Program-made: the position numbers and the translations under genes | The notes under the pieces: model-generated | Seen by the model: the letters and a program-made list of their open reading frames with translations, nothing else | Told to the model about the DNA's origin: nothing | The model's database searches: none | Part shown: piece by piece, positions 45,271-57,033 of the stretch | How positions within the stretch are numbered: position 1 is the stretch's first letter | How the letters are laid out: each line of letters starts with the position of its first letter | Source: Astrothelium macrocarpum | Taxonomy: Eukaryota > Ascomycota > Dothideomycetes > Trypetheliales > Trypetheliaceae | Length of the DNA: 64,000 nt | Assembly: GCA_021030915.1 (NCBI GenBank) | Contig: JAGEMR010000048.1 | Coordinates: 62,001 to 126,000 of the forward strand | Direction of reading: 5' to 3'

Positions 45271-47842
45271 GAGTGAGAGGTCCTGCTGGCTGGTGAGAGA
45301 GAGAAACATGTTGATTGTTGGTTTCAGAAAACGAAGATTGGGGGTTGGGACCACAGCAGCAACAAGAGAGGTGCCTGACTCGGGAAGGTTCGGCCGTTGC
45401 CGAGGCTTGTGTATGGTGAGCATGCAGGTGAGAAGGTACGCAAGCCAGAAAGTGTGTGTGTGTGCGTGAGTGTGAGTATGGGATTGTATGGACGTGCGTG
45501 TAAGAGCGCAGGTGCGCCTCGCGGGAGCATGACATGGATCGGGGGATTTTTCAGGATTTAGCGTTGGCCCTTGTTTCTCGACAACGTTCGTTTATAGAAA
45601 TAGAGGCGTTCCTGCGCTCTGTTGGACTGTGGAGACGCTGAATAGAGGCACAAGCATTTGTGCCTTTAGGATAATTCCACTTTGAAACGAAAAGTTGATC
45701 CTGTTCTCCACATTTCGAGTGGTCCTCATTAGCTACCACCTCGTTGGAGGCACAGATTTGGAAGCAAGCGTTGTAATTGTTACACTATGCCTGGTCGTCT
45801 TCCAAGCAATGTCACTCAAATTCCGGAAATGCTTGCCGAAAGTGGAATCGTTCGGCACGTTGTCGGAGAGCTTACCGATGGGATGTTGCGCCATGAGGCT
45901 ATACATTCTCGGTACTGCGGGTAATTTAAGAAGCAAAACATGTTGGACTGCGTGGCTGGAGATAACAGATTACTAGTCGTGCACATGGCAATTCGGAATC
46001 TGGCATCGTGCAAAGGATCACGAAGGAAGTTCGGGCTGTCCTTCATAGACCGACCTAAATGCTTCTACAGTAGTGCTAGATAGCTCGAATTTTGACGATC
46101 AGTCAGGATGAATGCAGTCTTTAATTTAGATGTCCTCCTTAGTCATCACCTCTCGGCCTATGCTGCTTTCATTTTTGCATCGTTCTCTAAATTCGTTATC
46201 AGCTTAGAATCCGAACCGGTGGTTGGAGATTATGCCGAAGAAAGCTGCGAGTATTTCACTGGCGGCAAATAAAAGCGCGGGTTGCCTGACGGTTTATTTC
46301 ACTGAGAAGGCACAGTGCTGTAGGACTTCCAGTCCTAAATTAGACCACCTCAAGAATATGCAGCGAAACAAACGGTGACAGGTGCGTGCAAAGTAGACGA
46401 GCTAAGATCTGTATTGACATTCTGGCATTTCTTGCTCTTTGGAATATTCTGCGGATTGAGAGGCTTCTATAATAGGGCTGCGTTATGCGGGGGAAGAAAG
46501 AATGGGCGAGAAGTGGCTGTGAAGGAGTCCAGCGCGTAAAAACAAATGCAAGAGAAACTAAGAAAACGGAGTGCTTTTCTCAACAGATATGCTTATTTTT
46601 TCCCACTCATCTTGGGACCCATATTATCAGCCGAATGGTATTTTAACATGACCAAGAACTTCCTATGGTTGTGGAGTATGTGCCATTTGCATCGTCTCCG
46701 CTCATGTAATTATTGGTTGGTGAGCAAAAGCAGATACCCTAAGTGAAACGAAAGCAGGAGTCTCTGGCATTAGAGAAGAAACACTTCACGATACATATGC
46801 TAACGCGGTGAGCTTCGTCAAAAGCATTTAGCAGCAAGCTTGTCAACTGGAATCCCAATCAGTACTGGCTGATATTCTGCCGTCCAAAAAGGTATAGAGT
46901 ACCGGAAACCTCTTCCAATGATTCCTCTACTTACCTAATTATCTTGCACCTACAATTCTACATTGTGACCTCGCAGCGGACAGACACAATTTACACAAAT
47001 ACTCTTTACTTTTGACCAAGTCCAACAGGGCCTAATTTGATATGATCACCTGAGGGTAAAGGCGTGAAGAGAGGTGTTTGGTCAGTTATACCAAATACTA
47101 GGGATTACTTTTCAAACTTATGGTCTTACTTCTTGGAATGCCGGGAAGGGTGCGTCAGGTCGCTTCCGAAATGTCACTCGCAAAGACGTAACAAATGCAG
47201 AGAACGTAGAGGTCCATTATCACACCATGTACTTTCCAGCGTCAATGACTCTCGGCCATGAGAGTTCCGGCACATTGAGAACACACCAACGCCGTGAGCA
47301 GTCATGCTGCACGCCATTTGTAGATTGCCTGGAAATGGAAACGCTAGCTTGCAGAAATGACTTCCGCACAATAAATGAGTGGTAGGATCTCTATAGAGAT
47401 TTGGCGACATTTCTAGCTGGTTAGTCTTGGAATTGTGCCAATGCGTACCTCTTGTTCCACTGCTTTCAAACTTTTTGATCCTTCACTCGGCTACGCGAGC
47501 ATGAGATCGAATATCACAAGCACTATCAGGCCTATCGAAGTTATCTCCGCAAACGTGAGAACGTTTACATCAGCACAGCGGCACCGAAAGCAGAGAACTT
47601 TTAAGCTTGGCATTGGCTCTGGCCACTCGTAGCTTGGGCCCCTAAATCAGATCTGGCAGTGTAAGTTCTCACATTAGTGCTGCTCTGGTATTTGTTGTCC
47701 GCTGTGCTACACAGTAGTGAATCATGTTGCATTGCATGTGCCGTAAACCATCCCATCAACCCCACGCTCGAATCATGCTAAATCTTGGTATGAATGTAGG
47801 AACAAAGAGAAGAAACGCCAATATAGCCACAGTGAAGGGCAA

Positions 47843-50800
47843 TTAGATGCCGACTTCTTGACCCGCCCTCGCGAGGTCGTCAAAAAGCCTCGAGGGCATC
47901 CTGTACCGCACAAGACCCGCAAAGACCATGCAATCCTTGGCGTTCCACGTACACGTATCCACAATCCGTTGTCGCTCGCTGGTATCGTAGGCAGAATTGA
48001 GCACAACGTCTCGTTGTATTCCACTCGCGCGAATGGTCCAAAGGAGGAGATGGCCAACATTGCGCGAGATGACTGGCTCAAGGTTATGGAAGGCTTGCGC
48101 TCGCTCGCGAATCACTTGAACGTTGCCGTACGAATTGATGGGTATAAGATTAAGTTTCTCAATTTTCTGGGAATTTGTCAGTGACAAGCCTGATGAGATT
48201 GTTTTCGGGGAACGACTTACGTCGACGGTTTGCGCCCAGTGGCCTGTTTCAATTAACCTCTTGGCCTCATGCATTTGCAGGAGCATGCCACAAGCTTCCC
48301 GCTTCGTAATGCTGATCTTCTTCTCAACAAGGGCGTTCCCTTTGTAAGCCTCGAACATGATGCTTGCTAGTTTCGCTGGATCGTCGACAACAGCGAGGCT
48401 GAGGCTAGCTCGAGATTGTGGGGATTGGTTGTTTTGCTGAGCATCTTGTTGATTGCGTGGTTTCAATGGCTCAAGGCGCAGTGGTTCTTGCCCGAGATCA
48501 ATCGAAATGGATTCCGAGAGAGTCCGGTTGACAATGTCCATGACATTCTCGTATTCCTCGGCAAGATGATACAAGAGGACGGCATCTGTTGTTCGGCCGG
48601 TATCGTCTGCTACTGCGGCAGCTTGGATGGTGACTGATTTGAGATATGCATTTTGGTCATCAAGTTTGATGAGTTTTAAGCGCTGCTCTATGGCACCCAT
48701 AATGCGTTGTCCATCATATCGAACATCCCCCAAGAGCTCAGCATAATCTCTGGTTTCAAGAACAAGCTCCCGTAACGCCTCGTGACAAAGGCGAACTTGA
48801 GCCTGGCCTAGCTCTCCAGTAAGATCTGCATTCAAGCATATGAGGATGAGATAATCAGCAGCAATGACTGCCTTGCCTGTGCGGAAGTCTCGAGTATATG
48901 ATCCAAGCATGAGACCAAAATTGAGTTGTGGTTGTTCTCTGGTCGTAAAGGACACTATTCACGATTAGCAGGAGAACGTCATCGCGTATGCAGCAGATAT
49001 GGAACACTTACAAAGTTCCGGTGTAGTGAAATGGTTCGAGACCCTAAGTAGCCCATAAAAGTCAAGCGCAATAGCAAAATGGACGGCAGCAATGTAATTA
49101 TAGCCATAGAGGAACGAAACCGCTTGCTCAAACATGCCAGCTAAAACTTGCAGCATAAAGTAGGTCATGACAGTCTCCATGCTATCAGGTGAAGAAAAGT
49201 GTCGTTGCCCGAGTTCTTTAAAGCTGTCTCGAAGCTCTTGTAGACCAAACACCTCCCCAGCTGTTTCTTCAACACGGTTGACCTCTCGTGCCATAGAAAG
49301 CTGTAGCCAAGTCCAAGTATCCACATCCTGGTTGATGCCTTCGATTGATCTCCGAGTCAAGTCGCAACGGCCCAGAAGCTTGAAGCAAGCCATGCGGTAT
49401 GGGTCAAGAGAATTTTCCGGAGCCGCCCTGACCCGCTGTTGATACTCAGCGGTGATGCGTGTTTGTAGTTCTGGGGCCAGACGTCTGTTGGGGTCTTGAG
49501 CAAAACTACTCATGTACTGTGGAAAGCTTCGATCCATGCTCTTGATGGCACGCTCATTGTCCGAAACATACTGGGCAGCTTCCTGGACAAAGCCGCACCT
49601 GAGTAGATACCAGATTGTCACCCAACAGTAGTCATCATGAATCATCTGCAACTCCACATTCTCCGGACCTAATTCTTTGTGAGATGCCCGTAGTCTGACA
49701 TAGGCGCGGACCTTGTTCAATGTACTTGGAACGCCCCCAAGATTAGCTTCTCTAGGGTTTCTAGCAATAGCTAACTCTAGCTCATTCCAAAACTTCTTTT
49801 CGAGGAATCTACGTGAGCCATCCAGGATCCTGCGACGAATGGCAACGCTACGAGCAGATGTATGAGACTCATCCAGATACTGAGTTGCATATTGCCGTTC
49901 CTTTACGGCACCAGGGTCAGATGGTCTTTGCACATTGGCGTTTTCTCGCACAATTTCTCGAATTGCGTCATACGCTTCTACCAGTTTGCTAGCATTCTGG
50001 AAGGTCAGGTTAGTTTGCTTTCAGGATGGGTTGAAACTGCAAACTTACGTCACTCGCTACCTGGGACTCGACTTCAGCGAAACGTTGGATCACCGGATAC
50101 ACGACTTCTTCTAATCTTGCTGCATTGAGATCTCTCACATTCTCGGCGTACTTTTCTTGCCTTTCCCGGTCGAAACGAGTATCATGAGCTGGTAATCCAT
50201 GTCCAGTGGATGCTTTTTCGGCCACGTCCGTGAAGACCGTGGTTCGGCCGTCCGTGTTTGTCCCCGAAGGTCCGAGAATCGATCTAACCATACTAGACTT
50301 TCCGAAAGACGTTTGTGCAGAAGCACCGAATCCCCGGCTTTTGCGTGGAGATCGGCCGAAGCTTCCAGTGTCACGGAAAGATGGATTAGAAGCTCCCGCT
50401 GTGGTATCACCACCATTTTCTTCCGGCTTCGCGAGTCCGAAGTGTTCGTAAATACGCCTTCGCTGGGTGTCCCATTCCATTTGCACGTGCTCCTCAAGGA
50501 AAGTGTCAAAGTCACGTTTCGATTCTTCCAATCCTTCAGCAATCAGATCAAGGGTAGACTTGGCCTGGAGATTGTTTACGTAGGCTTCGATGCCAGTATC
50601 GGGCGCTGCAGATGCGGCTGTCGACGCTGCAGCGTGAGCACTAAAGGTATTGAGGTCGCGCAGGGCTGATCCAGTAGAAACTCCAGATGCCGCGAGGAGA
50701 TAGTGCCTGAGAAGACAGTTAATATGGGATAGATTGGGATACCACTTTGCGAGCAACATACGCCCTGTTGTTGTCACCACCACGTGCCTGATTTACAGAT

Positions 50801-51477
50801 GGACTGCTATTTCCTAAGTTCCTCACTTTCCGTGCTATGTCGCCCAGGCCAAGCTGCAAACTGGGTATATCGCCCAGCTGACCCACTCCATTTGCTTGTG
50901 TGGTTCTTTTCTTGCCGCGTTCGAGCAGGTGATCAAAATAGGCTGGCTGTGAAGGCGGAGGTGCATTTTGCGATTGTTGTGGGTTCTGCTGCTGCGTTTG
51001 CATCTGAGAGCCACCCACGATTGTTGATGTACCAAAGATACTACTGGCATTACCCGGCTGCGATTGCTGCGCCTGCGTCGTGTTAGAGTTTCCAAACAAA
51101 CTGCCTGTGTTTGACGCTTGCGCGGTTGGGTTCGAAGTGGTTCCCAAGCTTCCAAACAGACTGGCCGAGGTTTTCTGAGGCTGACTGCTTCCAAACAAAC
51201 TGGCAGATGAGGCAGGTTGCGATTGCTGTGGCTGACTGGTGGTTGTGCTTCCGAAAAGACCGCTCGACTGCTGTGGCTGCGACGAAGTGGTCATGCGATC
51301 AAACAAGCTCCCGCCGGAGCTTGATTGCGGTTGAGGTGTACCAAAAAGTGATCCCGATTGTGGTTGAGAGGCACCTAGACCGGCAAATAAGCTGGACGAT
51401 TGCTGAGGTTGCGAAGCATTTGCAGTGGAAGCCTGCGAGGATGGATTGTTCTGCCCAAGATTTGCGAATAATGACAT
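47843..51477 (-). CDS. NIC96: Nucleoporin NIC96/NUP93, nuclear-pore linker scaffold
   Basis: Exons 51477-50762, 50706-50049, 49996-49012, 48954-48221 and 48166-47843 (introns 55, 52, 57 and 54 nt); 1138 residues. The first 190 or so residues are a Gln/Ser-rich FG region with several SLFG, GLFG and SIFG repeats. The remainder is the helical NIC96 domain (FLEEHVQMEWDTQRRRIYEHFGL; QYLDESHTSARSVAIRRRILDGSRRFLEKKFW; ELLSFTTREQPQLNFGLMLGSYTRDFR; WNAKDCMVFAGLVRYRMP). The fourth intron (48220-48167) is 54 nt and free of stops. It has GTAAGT, CTGAC and CCCAG, and its removal gives the family-like QTVDKIEKLNLIPI, so it is treated as an intron, not as coding. NIC96 anchors the Nsp1 subcomplex to the inner ring of the pore. 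Confidence 0.93.
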
Positions 51478-52589
51478 GTTGTACAGATTATATTGAAAAA
51501 GCGAAGCAACGAAAAATTGAATAAACTTTTGTGGAGAAGTTGGTGCGGTAGCTTGCGCGCGTGTTTGCACGGAAGACGCGCTGTTTTGGATCGGGGATGT
51601 TCAGAGCTGGAGTTTGCATCGGACTTAGCTGAGAAAAAAAAATAGTAAGGGCATGGCGGGCAGCGCTTGCAATAATTGATTCGACTTCACTCATTTTGGT
51701 GTCAATAGCAGTGAAAGTGATCTGATACTCCTATTCCGATTACAATAACTTGATGATCTATTAATGGATGCTAAACACATCGCTATTTGGCTTTTTTTGG
51801 TTTGTCGACCCAAGACCGTGCTGCCATGGTGGTGATGGCAAAGTGAATGCTTATAACAATCATCAAATTGGGTATTCTTCAGGCGTGGGCAAAACACGCC
51901 ACGCTTGATCGTTGCACGTTTTTTATTTCCTTTCGCCCAGATACGCCGATATTCACTAAACCATATATACATCCATTGAGCGCTTGCCCTTCAGGTCCCA
52001 TCATATAAATATCTGTGTTAGGTTCGTGTTGAAGGTATCCAGAGGCCTTCAAAAAGAGAGGCCACGCAAAGGCATTTTTACAATATCCATTGGGAGTGTG
52101 ACTCTCGAAGAGACGCGAGGGGGAATAAGAGTAGTGGCTAGTATAAGGTAGGCTTTGAAGGATACGCAAACTCGTTCAAATGAGATCTGCGCAGGTGGAG
52201 AGCTATAACAGGACATGTGCTAGAATAAAGGGACAAAAGATCACTTTGCTCAGCCAAAGTCCAAAGATGTTTGCTGTGGTTTGGTACTTGATCACGAGTT
52301 TCGACCATATAGCAAAACATAGATCTAGTCATCTCCTTTGTAGATTGTTTGATCAAACAGCCGCTTTGCTGATTCATACCAGCAACCTGCCATGCGTTAT
52401 AAGTCCTATGCTGAACATGAAAGATCGAACAATCACACTCTCTCCATCAGCTCTTTTCCCTTCGGCTGACCATCCTGATCCGCTGATCCAGTGCCAATTT
52501 CCTAAATTTTCTACTCTTGCAATACCATCGGTTCAGAACAGACGTCGAACTCCCCGTCAGGTGTATATTCCACATCGCAGGAACTGCTC
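51478..52589. promoter_or_regulatory. Divergent gap between NIC96 and the Trp-rich gene
   Basis: 1.1 kb between outward-facing start codons. Frames of up to about 140 codons at 52,180-52,608 have no protein-like features that I recognise. Promoter elements were not identified. Confidence 0.45.
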
Positions 52590-53084
52590 ATGGCGTTCTT
52601 CCCTGTAGAAAACCCTTGGGAACCTCCCCATACCTACTACGACGATACATGGGGTTGGGTACGAGAAGGGCCTACTGGTCCCATTCCTCTTCCCAACTTT
52701 AAACCCAAATACGAATGGGTTTGGCCAAAAGATGGAAAGCGCGGTTCGAAACTTGGTAGAGTAGCTGATATATTGCAACACAAAGGACCAGGCGTCTTCA
52801 TCTCTGCCTATGGCGATAAGAGAGACAAGCTGTGGAGTAGGCCATCCAGAGAGCAGTGGTCGAATTGGAACCATCTCGATCCTTGGTTCCCACGGCCAAA
52901 CTATTTTGTACCAACCAATTTCTGCCAAAACCCCTTCAAGACGTACGACTTCAATAGGCGACGGTATAAATATCCACAACATCACCACTGGACGGATGTC
53001 AGGTGGAATTCGGGAGTGAAAACGCGAGACAGAGTGCCTCGCGCAAAACGAGATGTTTTTGGGCAGTGGTGGGAACGGCTGTGA
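52590..53084 (+). CDS. Tryptophan-rich conserved-looking protein of unknown function
   Basis: A single exon of 164 residues beginning MAFFPVENPWEPPHTYYDDTW. It has 13 Trp (about 8 percent), many Pro, Tyr and Phe, and a basic C-terminus (KTRDRVPRAKRDVFGQWWERL). No signal peptide, membrane helix or named domain. Repeated PF/PN/PW turns (HLDPWFPRPNYFVP, NPFKTYDFNRRRYKYP) suggest a folded, selected protein and not a chance frame. I do not recognise the family. It converges on the next gene with 192 bp between stops. Confidence 0.65.
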   Translation: MAFFPVENPWEPPHTYYDDTWGWVREGPTGPIPLPNFKPKYEWVWPKDGKRGSKLGRVADILQHKGPGVFISAYGDKRDKLWSRPSREQWSNWNHLDPWFPRPNYFVPTNFCQNPFKTYDFNRRRYKYPQHHHWTDVRWNSGVKTRDRVPRAKRDVFGQWWERL

Positions 53085-53276
53085 GGATGGTAAATGTCAT
53101 TGTTCGCGAGATCGTCATCTCAGGTGACCCCCAATAGAGCCAGTCACAGAAAGAGCCTGCTAGTTTCCAAGTCTTATTCCATAGTGGATTGTGTCAAACA
53201 GTTTTTCGTCACATCGTCATTCGAGGCGGCCCCCAGGCACTCCTCGTCGAACGCACTATTCCACATTTCACGTCTC

Positions 53277-53772
53277 TTAACCCTCCGTATTGTTATGGTC
53301 CTTATTGGAGGTCTTCTCAGCACTATTTTCGGCCATTGGTTGTCCGGGACCCTCAGTCCATCCATATTTCGACAGCGTGACGCCTTTGCTCAGATCGGGA
53401 TCTCGTTTGTCGCTTTGCTGCGCATATTCCAGCACTTCGGTAACCGGCTCGCTTTGCCACGTTGTTCGAAAGTGGCCGAGCCGGGAATACTCGGTTTCGA
53501 CGGTTTGTTTGAAGTGACGAAAGTGCTGAACGTGGTTTGTACGAGCGCCAGTGAGGGCCTGGATGATTGTAGGAATAGATAGTCGTAGTTCGTCCAACTG
53601 GATTTCGATATCGGTCAGTTTTCAGACAATTTGGAATGCTATTTTGATAGTGTACCTGGTCTTGTAGTTGCTCTAATCTTGTAAGACCTGCCTTGCATTG
53701 ATCCTCGTCCCATCGTGAGGATTCTGGTTGTTTTGTCTCCGTGGAAGCCATATCCCCTTCCGGTTTTTGCAT
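53277..53772 (-). CDS. Small helical protein of unknown function
   Basis: Exons 53772-53656 and 53597-53277 with a 58-nt intron (CTGAC branch); 145 residues, or 138 if translation begins at the second ATG (53751). The join gives a heptad-like segment (RLEQLQDQLDELRLSIPTIIQAL). HFKQTVETEYSRLGHFRTTW and PVTEVLEYAQQSDKRDPDL follow, and then a hydrophilic tail. Size and pattern recall small helical subunits of nuclear complexes such as Mediator, but I cannot assign it. The intron signals and clean join support a real gene. Confidence 0.65.
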
Positions 53773-54405
53773 ATTTTAATATTGCCGGACAAATAGGCGA
53801 TTTCTATGACTAATATGATAGTAGAAATATGTGATTTAGTACATATGTCAAGAAAAATTGGGAATCAGAAATCCATTAGGTCGAGGTGGCAGATTAAGAA
53901 GTCTGGTTGCTGACAATCACTCAACAAACCTCGCTGCCTCTACCATTCTCACTGATAAGCTATGAAACAAGACTCGAAAACAGGCAAACAAATGCCGCAT
54001 TGACATTGAACATTAAATGTCATTCTATTTAGAAGCAAACCACGGGTTAGAATGAATTGCTGGCCTTTTGTCTACACTACAACATGCAATGGGCTTTACT
54101 TGAAGTACGCACGGGAATAATTTCTTATTGAAATCAGCTCGACAAGCTTTCGCTGTAGCTGAGCTCATCTGTGTTAACTAGCTGTTTTACAAATACAATA
54201 TATTCCACCTGTATAGATTCGTGACTCGTGTCTTTTCGCGACAAGAGCCAGATAATGGGGAGAGTGATGAAGAGAAAGGCTTGGGGTAGCCAAGCAAATA
54301 TTTAGTGTGGTTGGGAATCTCAGTAACCCCAGACGCATCATGCCTATCTGCCAGGCTCTCCGTTGTCCGGTGCGTGAGTGCGCGGTCTGTCTCTCAATGA
54401 TACAT
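53773..54405. other. Intergenic gap, 633 bp
   Basis: Upstream flank of the small helical gene and 3' flank of the RRM gene; AT-rich, with no gene seen. Confidence 0.45.
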
Positions 54406-55561
54406 TCATCGCCGATAACCTCTACTTCCGATCATGCTGTCAGAGACCAGGCCACCTTCCTCTCTGCCCCTGCGGTAGTCCCTTCGCTCATACCATTCGC
54501 GGTCGCTGCTGAATCCATATCTCCCATCCTGAATGTCAGGACGTCTACCAGGACCGTCGTAGCGATCTCGGCCATTTCTGTCGCGAGCTGGGCCAGAAGG
54601 GATACTTTCATCAACATCCATAGCATCTCGATCAGCCAGAGGAGCGCGGTCATTCCAACGAGGCCGAGGGCTTGGAACGGGCGGCGAAGGTCCTCCAGCC
54701 TTCATGTACACGTGAAGTAGTCGACCGTCCGCCTGACAGGCTAATATTAGGACAAGCTAATAAAGAGTTTCGTCAAATAAAAAGGCTCACCTTCTTGTTG
54801 TTGAATGTCAATATCACATTCTCAGCACCATCCTTGTCTGAAAATTGCATCTCTGCCATGACTGTCGGTGAAGCGCTGATAAGTCTGCAGCTCAACATTT
54901 CTCCTCCAACGCTGGACATGACAGACTCAATGTCTGCGGCAGTTGTTCCTGGAGCGAAATTGCTGGCTACTACGATGTACGGTCCAGCCATGCCTTTGAT
55001 AGGGATGTTGTCATTCCTCCCGTTGCGGACAATATTCACTTGGCTTTCTTCCTCGCCTTTGGAAAGTTCTGACTGAAGGCTGGAGAGGGCGCGACTGTTC
55101 CGGTCCAATTTTGAAGACGACTGCGAGCGTGAGAGATTTGAAAAGCGACTGGGGCGTGCGTTGGAAGCCTGATGAAGGTCATGTCCCCATTTCCCATTTA
55201 TGTTGGATTTCACCAGACTAGCGGACGACGCACGCTGTTGTTTCAAGGCGCGATTCAGCAGTATTCTTAAAGAGGAGTTATTACATGAAAACAATGAAAG
55301 CTACTAACCTTCATAATGGCGCCCCGGTTAGCCAACGTAGATGCTGGACCGGTGGGAACATTTTTGCCTAGCTTATTCCCACCAACCGTTGTATTTGATT
55401 TCTTCCCCTTTCCTAAGATTTCATCGGCCAAGGCTTGAAACTTTCTCTTCTTGCGTCCTAAGCAACTTCAGTCAATGTTCTCTGGGAGAACGTAAGGATA
55501 TTGGTAGTAACTAACCGTCTTCGATGATCTTCTCAAACGACACAGGTTCTTGACCAATCAT
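54406..55561 (-). CDS. RRM-type RNA-binding protein, fungal family of unknown role
   Basis: Exons 55561-55516, 55457-55309, 55234-54791 and 54732-54406 (introns 58, 74 and 57 nt); 321 residues. The N-terminus reads MIGQEPVSFEKIIEDGRKKRKFQALADEILGK, a short basic helix. Residues of about 149-224 form an RRM-like fold: PYIVVASNFAPGTTAADIESVMSSVGGEMLSCRLI, then AEMQFSDKDGAENVILTFNNKKADGRLLHVYMK. The C-terminus is rich in Arg, Asp, Gly and Tyr (GPARDRNGRDRYDGPGRRP), typical of RNA-interacting disordered tails. The layout resembles Yra1/Aly-type export adaptors only loosely. The third-exon acceptor (CAACAG) is the least certain junction. Confidence 0.8.
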
Positions 55562-56206
55562 GATTGAATTTTGACGCCTGAGCTGCAAGGCTGCCCCTCT
55601 TCGTCAGCTTCTGCGCGTTTGGAGCAGGACAGATATTTAGGCTTTGGACGTGTATCGCAGGAGGATGGAGACAGAATTGTAAGGCTTTGGGTAGGTAGTC
55701 AGGCGCGTGTCGGCGGGAAACGATCGTTCTTAAAGACGCTCGGACCACATGTCGCCCAGCTTTGCAGGCGATCAAAATAGCTTCACGCCAAATCGGGCCC
55801 TTGTCAGTCTTCCTTACGGAAATATACTAACCTCCAAAAATTCGATAAGCTAATATGCTGGTAACAGGTTCACTTCTGCACACGATATGTTTGGTTTTGT
55901 TCTGTATATCCTAAAATCTTGGCCGGCATTCACGTGCAGCAATCTCTACGAGTTCTACAAATTGTTCATACGTTGACACTTTGCACAATAAAGAAACATG
56001 CTATTGAACTAATGAGCAGGTATCTGATGAAGCAGAGGGATACAAAACCCCTAAATAGGTGACATAGCCTTCGAATGCTGTTGTGGTTGGCGTACGCCAG
56101 TCATAGAGCTATCTAGGATGTCCTGCTGCTTGCTGATTCGCATCGATCGGAATAGCAAGAGCAGGCCCGACCGAACAGTTGCGAGCTTTGAAAAGCACGG
56201 CTCCAT
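55562..56206. other. Intergenic gap, 645 bp
   Basis: Promoter of the RRM gene plus 3' flank of the Vip1-like gene. No other feature supported. Confidence 0.45.
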
Positions 56207-57033
56207 TTAAGATGTAGGAGGGACAGCGCCAGAGGCGTCATTTGACTTTTCTTCACTTGTCCCAGTGTTGGTTTCTGTACCGGGAACATCATGTACTTGA
56301 CCCTTTCCAGACTTGAGGTTTGCGAGGTGACGGGCTTCATTATGCACGTCCAGTACGTTCTTGTTCCCCTGCTCGTAAAATTGGCGAAGGCGTTGGCCAG
56401 TCGGCGTTCCCAAAGCCTTGTCGAAATAAGAAGTCATGCCACGCCATGCAGCATCTGCTCGTCCAGAAACACCATATTTGGCATCCATGGCTTGAGCAGT
56501 CTGTGTGGCTTTGGTGCGTTGGTCGAAATCTTGTAGTGTCTTCAGGAATCGATTTGAGATGCCGTGCTGATTATCCAAAGCAATCGCTCGCTCGATGGCT
56601 TTATCGCTTATGACATAGCCATGTGCGAGGTATTCAGCAACAATTCTAGAACGCGGTTTGTCCTCTTGCTCCACTTCCTGTCCTTCCTTTGATTCCTCGG
56701 CAGAGGTAGCAGCCTTACTGCCAGCCATATCATCGAGGCTCGCGGCGCTACTGACGTGAACTTGTGCTGGTCCGAGCTGGGTATTGTCGAGGAGCAAAGC
56801 TGTCTTGGCAGCTGTTTCCTTCTCAAAGGTCACAGAAGCAGACTTGGTAGCATCGGCGGCGTCAGAGGTTGGCGTTACTGAGAGAGCGGTGATCTTGCCA
56901 CTGAGCCTCGAGTTAGGCCTTGGATTACAGGCTTATTAGAATAGCCGGCAGCTTACCAGAAACTGAAGAAATCCCTGACATCCTTTTCGCTTGTCTGGTG
57001 GGAAATGTCCTTGACGTGAACAGTAGTGGCCAT
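56207..57033 (-). CDS. Vip1-like RRM protein
   Basis: Exons 57033-56957 and 56900-56207 (intron 56 nt); 256 residues. The join produces DFFSFCGKITALSVTP, the RNP-2/loop region of an N-terminal RRM (residues 1-80; starts MATTVHVKDISHQTSEKDVRDFF; RNP-1-like ATKSASVTFEKE). The middle has KPRSRIVAEYLAHGYVISDKAIERAIALDNQHGIS and DAKYGVSGRADAAWRGMTSYFDKALGTPTGQRLRQFYEQGNKNVLDVHNEARHLA, as in the fungal Vip1/RRM family that includes Schizosaccharomyces pombe vip1. RNA binding is expected; the cellular role is poorly defined. It is divergent from the TDP2-like gene. Confidence 0.9.

Larger units (their letters stand above)
43675..47842. other. 4.2-kb gene-free stretch between hacA and NIC96
   Basis: This includes the hacA 3' UTR, a (CT)n run near 43,990-44,010, a CCTTA triplet repeat near 44,475, a GCT trinucleotide run near 44,682-44,710, a GGATT run near 45,250 and a GT run near 45,453. 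The frames seen (for example minus 44,777-45,535, His/Ser/Pro-rich) look like byproducts of simple sequence. From about 45,600 to 47,840 the DNA is plain and somewhat AT-rich, with only short frames. Confidence 0.45.

Noticed and set aside
44777..45535. Minus-strand 252-codon frame beginning with ATG
   Set aside because: It is His/Ser/Pro/Thr-rich and derived from simple repeats, with no domain and no intron or codon-bias support.
52180..52608. 142-codon frame upstream of the Trp-rich gene
   Set aside because: Its composition is not protein-like; it overlaps the start of the better-supported gene in another frame and probably lies in promoter or leader sequence.
39470..53470. Scattered GTTCGAA/GTTCGAAT strings checked as possible tRNA T-loops (for example near 39,476, 40,882, 51,130, 52,745 and 53,466)
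   Set aside because: None is accompanied by a matching acceptor stem, D-arm and anticodon arm at tRNA spacing.
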